Origin: Mesostigma viride
Taxonomy: Eukaryota; Streptophyta; Mesostigmatophyceae; Mesostigmatales; Mesostigmataceae
Length of the DNA: 64,000 bases
Reading direction: 5' to 3'
NCBI GenBank assembly: GCA_009746045.1
Contig: RPFO01000667.1
Location: 581,721 to 645,720 of the forward strand
In this document: positions 21,470 through 29,510 of the stretch, one piece after another
How the letters are laid out: each line of letters opens with the position of its first letter
Numbering within the stretch: the first letter of the stretch is position 1
Made by a program: the position numbers and the translations under genes
The notes under the pieces: model-generated
Seen by the model: the letters and a program-made list of their open reading frames with translations, nothing else
Told to the model about the DNA's origin: nothing
The model's database searches: none

Positions 21470-21984
21470 AAATGTATCCTAATCCGGTAAAACCACCCCA
21501 CAATGGGTACTGGATATCCTCCCCAGACTACAAGTCACAACCCGCTGGGCATGACAGTCAGCTTGGATTCCTTATTATATGTACATAGCACCCATACTGG
21601 CTCAGGAGCACAAACAAATTACAATGAGTCCCTATCCCTTCACGGGAGGCTCGTTGTGTTACCCATGTACAAGAGGTTGGCCAACTGTGGCAGCCCATAG
21701 GTGTTCAGCTAAGAACTTGAGAAGTATGTACAACCTTCAGGACCTTAGGCGAAACCCCACAGATCACCCACAACAGCTCATCAGAAAACATTGCTGACCC
21801 CCAGACGGGAGTCGGCGCCGGTCTGCTGCCCCTTATCGAACCAGACACAACATCTACGCGAAGCACATGCAAAACACAAGCTCCCATACTCGTTCCAACC
21901 GTGGAAAATCAGGGGACCTGTCGCCACCTCACCAGCATGGTGGATGGGTCAGCCAGTCCGTGAAACTCCGCCTTAAGACGGCAC

Positions 21985-22001
21985 CAGGGAATCGAACCCC
22001 G
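21985..22001 (-). other. tRNA T-arm-like hairpin in the LTR-B 3' UTR
   Basis: On the minus strand CGGGG-TTCGATT-CCCTG forms a complete T-arm: a 5-bp stem (one G-U) and a seven-base TTCGATT loop, also a B-box match. LTR-C has the same arm with different stem bases (37321-37337). No complete tRNA surrounds it. Confidence 0.6.
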
Positions 22002-22190
22002 CCCACAAACCACAGATCTGGGGAAACCTCAGACTGAGATGAAAACCCCAGATAGACATCTCTCCATCAGAGACAATGTCAGACATTCCCACACCAGAGA
22101 CATGTCTCACCCCTCAAGGTGTGCTCAGGATTATGTACAATCAAGCTCCCAGCCTGATATCCAGAGACTTAAGCACCCAGCTCTCAGCTT

Positions 22191-25100
22191 TTAGACAGAT
22201 AGACCGACTTGACAGTCAGCATTCATGAGCTTCCTCAGTACATTGTACTGGGCTGGGGCCTTGTGTGGCAGCTTTGTCAATGCATCAGCAGGGTTCTCCT
22301 CGCCAGGGATATGCTTCAAGTCAACCAAACTGGCCAACTCCTTCAGCAACAAATAATCCAGGTCCCGGCTCCTGGCCAGCTGCTTGTGAACAAACTGGAC
22401 CATACCCATGCTGTCTGTTAGCAACAACGTCTCCATCTGCAAGGTCCAAGGGGTAACTGAAGCCAGCTCCAGCATTAACTCCTTTATGTACAGGCTGGAC
22501 TGGATCCCCTCGCATATGGCCCTGCATTCTGCCACATCTGAACTGATACAGACCCTCTTCTGCAGTCTGCTGTACCAGCTGAACAAACTTGCCCTGCTCT
22601 GATAAAAAGCAAACAGAGCAGCAGATCTCCCCCTGACCTTGGTAACCTGGCGAGCATCCATGGAACTGTCAACAAAGATCTCCAAGGTGATAGGCTGGGC
22701 AAAGTCAATCCCAGACAAAATCAGATCAGGGGTACTCTCCACCAACCGGGCTATGACTCGAGGCTTCTCATCCTCAAGCACCTCATCAGGCATTCTGCTA
22801 TGGACCATCAAAGACGGACCACAGATGCTGGCAAACCAGGCCCACATGCCTCTCAACTCAGGTCCTGCAGCCTGGGTGATCTTCTCTGGCAAGGCCTTCA
22901 CAATGGTCTGTTTATAATCTCCTCCAGCCTGAAGCCTGATACTCCACTCCCCGTCCCTCCTGAACAGGGTAGCCTGCATTCCACAGAACACTACAGGCTT
23001 GTTGGGCTCCTGCCACAGCTCCTTGCCCAGTGAAAACTTGCCACTGATGACAGGAATAAACTTCTTCAGCCAGGTCGTGGGGGCTAGCAAATGCAGATCA
23101 TCTCCATGCAAACTAGCATACACTGGCAGACCCTCCCATTGGGCCAGCAGCAAACAGGGATCAACTGAAGACACTCTCAAGCCACACTCACTGATCAGAG
23201 CTTCCTGCAGCGTGAGTCTCCAGATGATTGGGCTCGACCTGAGTCCTTCCAGGCCCTTCAGAATAACCAGGAATTGTTGATGCAGCTCCAGCTTCCAGAT
23301 GGCAGGCACCTCAACACAGTAAGGCTCATCCTGCTTCCACACCCTCCTGGCCACTTCTGGATCAGATTTTAAAAATGCCCTCTTGAAGTCCAGCAGCACT
23401 GATGACATAGCTGCTCCCCTGTTCAGCAACCCCACGTAGAGACATAGCAAAATTCTCCATGTGTCGTGTAGCATCCCTGGCGTGTATAGCTCCTCTCCTG
23501 GCAGACTCCCCGTGCCGTGATACTCATTCAGGACAGGCCTGACATGGGGCACTGATACCTCATCCACAACCTTCCTCTTCAGCACAAATCTCAAAGCAAG
23601 CTTCCTTGATGCTGGGGGACGTCTGTCTGTTGGTGCAGCACACTCAAACTGCAACCACTCCTCCAATGCCTTGGAGAAGGCGAGCTTCCAAGCCTCAAAC
23701 AAAGTAGGCGAGCTCATCTCTTGGACCAGCTGGTCATATGTCAAAGGAGAGTGTGCAGCAAGGCTCCTGTGAGTTATGCCAATACTGCTGGGGTGCAACA
23801 CAGCTGGAATCACCAAACTGGCCGCTGGGGGCACCTCCCCTTCATCCCATTTTACACCCTTGACCGGCTTGGCCCTGCACCTGACTGGAAATGTTGTCCT
23901 GAAATTTTCTAGGGGAATCATCCCCCAGCCATCTCTTCTCAGAGCTGTAGCTCTGATAGAAATCCCAGGATTGCCCAGAAAATTCTGACCCAAAATCACA
24001 GGGCCATCATAGTCCTCTAGGACAAGGAAGGTCACATCCACACCCATGACAGGGGCAGTAACCTCTCCCAACACCCTTAGATGCGTCCTACCACTGAAAT
24101 CAGACACCCAGGGGCAACTTGGTTCTCCGACCAGCAGTTCTCCTGTATGCTGAGGTCCCATGACAGAAACCTGTGCATTGGTATCTATCTCCATGGCAGC
24201 TACCTCAGGTTCATCCAACTGGACAAGCTTGGACACCTTAGGCTCCTTCTTGGCTCTTTGCAAAGCCTGTACAATATCTGATAGACGCACACCCCTAGGC
24301 CTGGTGTCGGGCCGTTCCGGAGGTGCAGCCTGTCCGCCTGCTTGCCCAACCACCGTATGTGAAGGTACCCCAGGGGCCGGGCCAGGGTCACCCTGAGGGC
24401 TCGATACAGCTGTAGCACCCTGATCAGGAAGCTCCACGTCACCCCCGCCTTGTACACCAGCGGGCACCTGGAAGAGGTCTCCTTGATTACCTCCCCGGGG
24501 ACGGATCTTTGACCAGGACAGACGGTGCACTGCTTGGGAGCCATCAATGGCCACCCAGCACTTATGGCCAGCGGCTTCTACTCGGGTCACCACCCCATCA
24601 TGCCAGCTGCCACGTTTCCCTGGAAAGCTTGGTTCCTTCCACACAACAACCTGTTGTCCAACGTTAGGTTCTAGGACACTCCAGCCCTTGTCTTTCTGCC
24701 TCAGCTTGAGGAACTTGGCCTCTAGCTTCTCCTTCCATGCCTGCTCAGCATCAGCTGGCAGCATCCTGGTATGCAGCATAAGAGGATTGATGGCAATGTC
24801 ACCAAAGAACATGGGAGTCCTCAGGTTCAGCCTGTCCTCCACAGAACGTAGCCATGCAGATGTCACAATGGCAGATGACGTCCTTGGAATCCTCTCCACC
24901 AGCAGCACAGTCTTGATCTCTTGGATGGCTCTCTCCACCACCCCTTGCTGGCCGTGGCTCTCCCTGGGTGTAATCAGCAACTCTGGAAACTCTGGCAGGT
25001 TCTCACAGCACTCAAACTGAATGTCACACTGCAACAACTCCAACCCAGGGTACCTGCTCCTTGTCAACTTCAGAGCAGCAATCAATGTAGGCTTCTCCAT

Positions 25101-25748
25101 GTCAGGCAGGATCTCTAGGGTCTTGTACTTGGTATATCTGTCCACTGCCACCAGCAGCTTCAAACCCCTGATTCTCTGAATATCTACCTGCACATGGCCT
25201 GGCTGCAAAATAGGAGTCCTGGCATGAGACTGCTTGGGCTTTCTAGCAACTAGCCTGCACTTGCAAGCTTGAGCAACCTGTTGGCAGATGGAGTACAACT
25301 CACTTCCTCCCAGCCGTCTAGCAACTTGCAAAGACTGAGCTGCATGGCCAAACATGGTATGCAACCTTGAGGCAATGTCATACAAGAGAGAAAACCTTTT
25401 ATTGTCATTATTAGCACTCAAGGTATGTACAGATCCCTTATGTACAGGAGGCACCAGGGTCGTGCCTGTCAGACTGTCTCCAGCCCTATCCTCATCCTGA
25501 CCATCCTGTGCCAGTCCTGCACGGTCAGAATGCTTCTGAGATCCACCTGGGTCCACATCACCAGGTCCTACCTCAGGCTCAGCACCGCCATGGCGGGCAC
25601 GTTGGCGAGTAACCACTGCAGCTACAGCTGGCATACTCTCTGTGGTAACCAAGCTTGCCCCATCGTGTCCAATAGGCTCTTTCACTAGAGCATGGGGCTG
25701 CCCCTCACTGCTGTCACTAGCAGCTTCATTACACACCCCTGGGGGCAC
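22191..25748 (-). CDS. pol: LTR-B pol: integrase-protease-RT-RNase H, intact
   Basis: 1185 codons, no stop. Residues 128-165 hold the integrase zinc finger (LHTMFGH, then Cys pairs). The integrase core has D189, D242 and E272 with TPRESHGQQGVVERAI around the Glu. A C-terminal integrase region follows to about 415. The protease-like domain comes next (IDTNAQVSV at 521-529, ILGQNFL at 585-591): the retropepsin DTG is DTN, and the domain lies after the integrase, not before it as in Ty1/copia. RT follows (LLDFKRAFL, D787; HGDD at 881-884), then RNase H (D1027, E1074, D1112, ADALTKL). It is in the same frame as gag, separated by one TGA (25784-25782), so it is probably made by readthrough as gag-pol. 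Codons between the TGA and residue 1 are also open. Confidence 0.93.
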   Translation of the reverse strand: MPPGVCNEAASDSSEGQPHALVKEPIGHDGASLVTTESMPAVAAVVTRQRARHGGAEPEVGPGDVDPGGSQKHSDRAGLAQDGQDEDRAGDSLTGTTLVPPVHKGSVHTLSANNDNKRFSLLYDIASRLHTMFGHAAQSLQVARRLGGSELYSICQQVAQACKCRLVARKPKQSHARTPILQPGHVQVDIQRIRGLKLLVAVDRYTKYKTLEILPDMEKPTLIAALKLTRSRYPGLELLQCDIQFECCENLPEFPELLITPRESHGQQGVVERAIQEIKTVLLVERIPRTSSAIVTSAWLRSVEDRLNLRTPMFFGDIAINPLMLHTRMLPADAEQAWKEKLEAKFLKLRQKDKGWSVLEPNVGQQVVVWKEPSFPGKRGSWHDGVVTRVEAAGHKCWVAIDGSQAVHRLSWSKIRPRGGNQGDLFQVPAGVQGGGDVELPDQGATAVSSPQGDPGPAPGVPSHTVVGQAGGQAAPPERPDTRPRGVRLSDIVQALQRAKKEPKVSKLVQLDEPEVAAMEIDTNAQVSVMGPQHTGELLVGEPSCPWVSDFSGRTHLRVLGEVTAPVMGVDVTFLVLEDYDGPVILGQNFLGNPGISIRATALRRDGWGMIPLENFRTTFPVRCRAKPVKGVKWDEGEVPPAASLVIPAVLHPSSIGITHRSLAAHSPLTYDQLVQEMSSPTLFEAWKLAFSKALEEWLQFECAAPTDRRPPASRKLALRFVLKRKVVDEVSVPHVRPVLNEYHGTGSLPGEELYTPGMLHDTWRILLCLYVGLLNRGAAMSSVLLDFKRAFLKSDPEVARRVWKQDEPYCVEVPAIWKLELHQQFLVILKGLEGLRSSPIIWRLTLQEALISECGLRVSSVDPCLLLAQWEGLPVYASLHGDDLHLLAPTTWLKKFIPVISGKFSLGKELWQEPNKPVVFCGMQATLFRRDGEWSIRLQAGGDYKQTIVKALPEKITQAAGPELRGMWAWFASICGPSLMVHSRMPDEVLEDEKPRVIARLVESTPDLILSGIDFAQPITLEIFVDSSMDARQVTKVRGRSAALFAFYQSRASLFSWYSRLQKRVCISSDVAECRAICEGIQSSLYIKELMLELASVTPWTLQMETLLLTDSMGMVQFVHKQLARSRDLDYLLLKELASLVDLKHIPGEENPADALTKLPHKAPAQYNVLRKLMNADCQVGLSV

Positions 25749-25781
25749 CCTCCAGGGTTCAGGGATGTGTGCAGGCTCAAG

Positions 25782-25784
25782 TCA
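25782..25784 (-). promoter_or_regulatory. Candidate readthrough stop codon gag/pol, LTR-B
   Basis: TGA followed by CTT with open frame on both sides: gag upstream, pol downstream. UGA-C is the weakest termination tetranucleotide in eukaryotes. The same arrangement occurs in LTR-A and LTR-C. Confidence 0.65.
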
Positions 25785-26951
25785 ATGATCAGCAGCCTTG
25801 CCCTTGCCCTTGTCCTGGGATGGACCAGCCTTGTCCTTGCTGCCACCCTGAGCTGGCTTGCTCTGACCTTCCTGCCTCAGGTACGAGGGACACTCATTCC
25901 TGAAGTGACCCTTCCCCTGGCAGAAATAACATTCCACCTGACTGATGTCCCGTGAGGTCCCACTGCTGGGCCCAGCCTTGGGAGGACCACCCACCCTCTT
26001 GAAGTCAAACTGGGACTGTGGATGTCCCGACTTCGGCGGGGTCCCCCGTCCAGCCCTTCTGTCACGCCCCCTCCTGGACCTTCCTCGACCCCTTGAAGAG
26101 GTCTCAGGCCCTCTCGAGGGCGCTGGGCCCCCGTGGCCCGATCCCCTCATGGACTTAACCGTGGGTTCAGTGGCCTCCTCATCACCCTGACGAGGGCGCT
26201 TACCACCCACGTACTTGCCGCTGAAACACTCATACAACTGGTCCGTCATGGCTGCCCAGCCATGGACCTGTCGCATGTGGATGGTCACATTATCCATGGT
26301 GACCGGATCCAGCTGCAGCGACTTGAGAAAGTCGCCCATGGCCATCCGATCTGCGACGAAGAAGCCCTTGGCCATGGCGTCCTCCCTCAGCTTGACGAAG
26401 TCTTCAAAGGCGTGGACCACTAGCTGCCCCTTGATGGGCTTGTAGTCCAGGTATTCTTGCTTCAGGTGGGACCCATCTATGGTCCTCTTGTCACTCAGGA
26501 ACGACCTGAGTCGCGTCATAAACGCCGTCCAGGTGTCCCCCGCCGCGTGTCGCTCCCGAACAAACTTGAATAGCCGCCTCGCCGACTGCCGTATGTAGGC
26601 ACTAGACGCCAGGATGCGAAGCTTGTCACCGTTGTATATCTCCGTGTACAAGTTCATGTCCTCTAACATCCTCTCAGCATCCCGGGGCTGCCAATTGTCC
26701 TTGATGGACTGAAACTGGCCTAGCACCGCGTACCCCTCAGCAACGGTTGGTCGCTTAGGCGCCGCTTGATCTGCGGCTGGAGCGTGCTGCCCGCCCTGCG
26801 ATCCTTGGCTCTGATTATCTGGCACCTCAGCCTGGTCTCCCAGCGCCTGGCCGTCCCCGCGTCCATCGCGTCCATCTCGTCCATCCATCCCAGCGCCGCG
26901 CCGCCCGAAGCCCATAAAGCCCGCTTGTTGGTTGATAGCTCCATCCTCCAT
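25782..26951 (-). CDS. gag: LTR-B gag with CCHC zinc knuckle
   Basis: A 389-residue capsid/nucleocapsid protein. The N-terminus is Gly/Asp/Arg-rich; the middle (residues about 80-250) is helical and carries the copia-gag style FLSDKRTIDGSHLKQEYL region; then a basic RG-rich linker; then one zinc knuckle, CYFCQGKGHFRNEC (C-x2-C-x4-H-x4-C); then a Lys-rich tail. It would assemble the particle and package RNA. It ends KAADH then TGA CTT GAG, after which the same frame runs straight into pol. The ATG at 26951 is the first good start after two in-frame stops downstream of the preceding ORF. Confidence 0.9.
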   Translation of the reverse strand: MEDGAINQQAGFMGFGRRGAGMDGRDGRDGRGDGQALGDQAEVPDNQSQGSQGGQHAPAADQAAPKRPTVAEGYAVLGQFQSIKDNWQPRDAERMLEDMNLYTEIYNGDKLRILASSAYIRQSARRLFKFVRERHAAGDTWTAFMTRLRSFLSDKRTIDGSHLKQEYLDYKPIKGQLVVHAFEDFVKLREDAMAKGFFVADRMAMGDFLKSLQLDPVTMDNVTIHMRQVHGWAAMTDQLYECFSGKYVGGKRPRQGDEEATEPTVKSMRGSGHGGPAPSRGPETSSRGRGRSRRGRDRRAGRGTPPKSGHPQSQFDFKRVGGPPKAGPSSGTSRDISQVECYFCQGKGHFRNECPSYLRQEGQSKPAQGGSKDKAGPSQDKGKGKAADH

Positions 26952-27053
26952 GATGGCCTCTGTTCAGATCTGCTACAGCCAGCCAAGTGGCCAAGCAGCA
27001 ATTAAAGCAATATAAGCTACTGAACAAGAAAGGAAAGTGCCAAGTGTTACCAC

Positions 27054-27974
27054 TCAGGCAAGACCACCACGGCTGGCCCCAGGCGCGTCCTGGTTCTCCT
27101 TGTCGCTGTCGTCGTCGCTGTCGCTCACCACAATCAGCTCTGGTACCCTGCTACCTGCTGCGCCGTCGTCGACCCGCTGTCGGCCCGCGATGACTGAATC
27201 GTCACCGTTGGTAAAGTAGACAGGTGACAGCCCGTCGTTGGCACCCCGCGGATTGTATCTTGGCACCTCGTGGTCGCCAAGTGTCTCGTCGCCTAGCCCA
27301 GCGACACCCCCTGCTCCCTCCTCAAGGTCACTATCGTACCCAAGAGGTGCAAACTCTTCCCAACGCGTCACACGAACGCGAAGGGGCGGGGGCAGTTCCT
27401 GAAAAGGAACTCTTACTCTCTCCGGAAACCTGCCGACTCTTGTCGCGCGCTGTCCTCCGGTGATGGCTTCCGCTGTCGCCCCGACCTCTGCAAGCCGCCT
27501 GTAGTGCTCCGCTCCGCGTCGTTCACGCCTAACTGGCCCCGCTGCAACACCCTCGTCGCCGATGCCGCCTGCGAAAGCACGTGGTACTCCCGCGCCCGCT
27601 ACTGTCGGTACAAACTCGTGTCGCCCTGCGCCAGCTGCTTCCGCAACCTCGCCTCGCCTTGCCGCCAACTCCGTCCGCACTCGCTCTGCTACTGCAGTAA
27701 TCACCGTCTGGATGCCGACCAACCCGTGAAGCTCCTGCTCAAGGTCGTCGATGCTCCGGTGCTCCGGAATGACGATGGTTTGTACGTGTCGCAGAATTCG
27801 CTCCCAATCTTCGACCTGGTCGTCGACGAATTGCACGAAGCTGCGATTTACAGGCGGACGATCTGCAAGCAATAAAGATAGATCCCGAACGACACGACGT
27901 AATTCAGGAGAAATCGAACCCCCAGCAGACTGCCGAAACCGGAAATCCTGCTGCCGTTGTTCCTCCTGCACCAT
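27054..27974 (-). CDS. LTR-B ORF upstream of gag, unknown function
   Basis: A 306-residue ORF that begins 91 bases after the 5' LTR and so is first on the genomic RNA. The N-terminal half is predicted helical (PELRRVVRDLSLLLADRP, then VEDWERILRHVQTIV), the middle Arg/Glu/Ala-rich, and the C-terminus acidic (VVSDSDDDSDKENQD). It has no match to gag, env or protease motifs. LTR-C (42950-43660) and LTR-E (62972-63681) carry ORFs of similar size, helical content and position, and LTR-D has two smaller ones. Conservation of an ORF at this place in several families argues that it is functional. It may act in RNA binding, particle assembly or translation of the downstream ORF, but nothing in the sequence decides. 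Confidence 0.7.
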   Translation of the reverse strand: MVQEEQRQQDFRFRQSAGGSISPELRRVVRDLSLLLADRPPVNRSFVQFVDDQVEDWERILRHVQTIVIPEHRSIDDLEQELHGLVGIQTVITAVAERVRTELAARRGEVAEAAGAGRHEFVPTVAGAGVPRAFAGGIGDEGVAAGPVRRERRGAEHYRRLAEVGATAEAITGGQRATRVGRFPERVRVPFQELPPPLRVRVTRWEEFAPLGYDSDLEEGAGGVAGLGDETLGDHEVPRYNPRGANDGLSPVYFTNGDDSVIAGRQRVDDGAAGSRVPELIVVSDSDDDSDKENQDAPGASRGGLA

Positions 27975-28045
27975 TCACCACCAGACGAGCTCCTCGTCGT
28001 CAACGCTGCACACCGCAACCGGCAACGACCCTCCTGGCCGTTCCG

Positions 28046-28065
28046 CTGAGACTGGTTGTAATTTG
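28046..28065 (-). other. LTR-B primer-binding region (non-canonical)
   Basis: Directly after the 5' LTR the minus strand reads CAAATTACAACCAGTCTC. It does not begin TGG, so it is not complementary to a tRNA 3' CCA end; it resembles the equivalent site in LTR-A, C and E. Confidence 0.45.
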
Positions 28066-28764
28066 AGTTAACGTTCTTATCACACGCAATGTGAAGGATA
28101 TGGTTGCAATGCAGCAATGTGTGAATATGGTTGGAAACGGAGCTTTGTTAAATCGGATAATGTTACAGCGCTCACACACTTGAGGCTTGTACACGCGTTT
28201 GCCAAGTCAAGGCACAACACGTGAGGCGGGCTCGCAAGAGATGCCCATTTGGCACTGGCCTATTGTTTATATACTTGTGCACTGTGCTTGCTAGTCCTGA
28301 GCAGCCTAGGAGGCCTGCTCAGTAATAACACCCCCGGTACAGTATTCACTACCTGTACAGCGCCCAACTCCTATACAGTAGGTCTGCCATACAGGCACAG
28401 TGACTACAGAGCACAGTCCACAGTGACTATTGCATCTGCACCTAGAAGTCCAGGACTAAGCCTGCGGTACCAACAGACCACAGGTTAAGGTTCCTATTTC
28501 CTGCGTACGACGTATCAATCCAATACCGTCGTAGGTACAGCACCTAACTAATTCCTGTCAGCCCAGGAATTACTGTCGACCCCATATGTCGTCGGCAAAT
28601 ATTCACGTCCGACTTAGAAGAACAGCCGGCTCGCGCTCGCGCGCGACCGGGAAGTCGGAACGCCATAACTTTCTTGATACTTGTCGGAATGAACTCGTTC
28701 CGGTGCCGCTGGAATCGCAGAGATATGCCGAATCAGGATCACGCCAATGCGCTTGGCGTTAACT
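28066..28764 (-). repeat. LTR-B 5' LTR
   Basis: 699 bp, nearly identical to 11711-12406. It ends at TSD GTGGT (28765-28769), after which LINE-A ORF2 resumes. Confidence 0.92.
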
Positions 28765-28769
28765 GTGGT

Positions 28770-29211
28770 GGCCTCTTCCATGGAAGGGATTTGATCGAGT
28801 TCCTGCTGTTGAGCTGGTGTAAGACGACGGGGAATTGCGTGTAGGATTTTTTGCATAGCGGTAGAGGAGTCAGGCCGGATGGGGTTCGTTTTGAAAGAGA
28901 GCTGAGTAGTAGCGGTGACCGCTTTGTAGTATGGAGGTGATGTCCCGGTGGCTACCATGTTCGTCTTGGATTTCCGTGATAGATGAGTGAGCTTTAGGGG
29001 TAGGGATCAGAGCAAAAAACTCTTTGGTCATTCTTTCGCCTACCTGGTGCCACCACAGATTTTCTGAGTCTAGTGCTATAGCCCTATAGGGTGTGACGCT
29101 CGAAACGAAGTTTGTCTAGTTCGGTCTGGGCTCTTTGGAGTTTTGTTAGTTCCGAGTGATACAGGGTAGGCTTCGCTTGGAGTTTATTGATACGTTGGTA
29201 GTACCGATAGT
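28770..29211 (-). pseudogene. LINE-A ORF2, linker between endonuclease and RT
   Basis: Minus-strand frames include WWHQVGERMTKEFFAL and RYYSALFQNEP (typical of the segment between the endonuclease and RT of L1-like ORF2), then KILHAIPRRLTPAQQQEL and SMEEATT, which joins the RT segment at 11705 when LTR-B and one GTGGT are removed. Frames change at least twice. Most of the endonuclease between this and 29314 is missing. Confidence 0.75.
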
Positions 29212-29310
29212 AGTTACGTTAAATAGTGCCGGAACCTTTTGCCGCCTGAGGCAAATCGGTCCGTAACACTATTTTGCCCGGAATAACCACTTCCGAGCAC
29301 CCAAGTTAAT
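29212..29310. repeat. Small dispersed repeat, copy 1
   Basis: About 100 bp (AAATAGTGCCGGAACC...CACCCAAGTTAATTCGGCCG) lying inside LINE-A ORF2. Three further copies are at 32300-32412, 32551-32650 and 32652-32761. It is probably a MITE-like non-autonomous element, and LINE-A was truncated around it. Confidence 0.75.
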
Positions 29311-29313
29311 TCG

Positions 29314-29510
29314 GCCGCAGCTTGTTGGATCTTATGTTCCTGCAGGCCTATCCAGATTTCATGAGAGGGCCCCACGTAACGCTCGAGCAAGTTGTGTAAT
29401 GCATTTGCTAATTCTCGTGTGCGAGGTATTCGCTGTCCCTGCCCTGGTGTGTGTGACCCGTATGTGTTCAGCCCCCTGACATTCCACGATACCAGTGTTA
29501 GTTGACTCAT
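29314..29510 (-). pseudogene. LINE-A ORF2, start of the APE-type endonuclease
   Basis: The minus strand starts MSQLTLVSWNVRGLN, the hallmark N-terminus of an L1 endonuclease (Asn of SWNVRGLN is a metal-site residue), and continues with EIWIGLQEHKI, the second metal-binding block with its catalytic Glu. It breaks after about 65 residues where the small repeat sits. The remaining endonuclease motifs are absent, so nicking activity is lost. Confidence 0.85.

Larger units (their letters stand above)
12466..21498. mobile_element. 9.0-kb inverted-repeat element rich in minisatellites, inserted in LTR-B
   Basis: A perfect 29-bp inverted repeat forms the ends (12466-12494 and 21470-21498), beginning GGGTGGTTTTACCGGATTAG, with the 3-bp direct repeat CAC outside each end. 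GGATACATTT recurs just inside both ends as a subterminal repeat. A 3-bp duplication and GGG-starting ends recall PIF/Harbinger-like transposons, but I find no transposase. The cargo is several minisatellites, a poly-Gln frame and one long plus-strand gene (18666-20196) of unknown family. It disrupts only the 3' UTR of LTR-B. It may be a non-autonomous element carrying captured host sequence, or an autonomous element whose transposase I cannot recognise. Confidence 0.65.
11711..28764 (-). mobile_element. LTR-B: Ty1/copia-like LTR retrotransposon, intact gag and pol
   Basis: Two direct 0.7-kb LTRs (11711-12406 and 28066-28764) enclose, in minus orientation, an ORF upstream of gag, gag, and a single-frame pol. 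The 5-bp duplication GTGGT flanks it (11706-11710 and 28765-28769) inside LINE-A ORF2. LTR ends are AGTTAACG...CGTTAACT. A polypurine tract (AAGAAAAGAAAGGA) abuts the 3' LTR. A 9.0-kb inverted-repeat element sits in its 3' UTR; without that, LTR-B is about 8.0 kb. The LTRs differ by a few substitutions and two small indels, and gag and pol are open, so the insertion is young and may have encoded working proteins. Confidence 0.92.

Noticed and set aside
22209-25118. Plus-strand open frames opposite LTR-B pol
   Set aside because: Antisense shadows of an intact 1185-codon pol with recognisable catalytic motifs.
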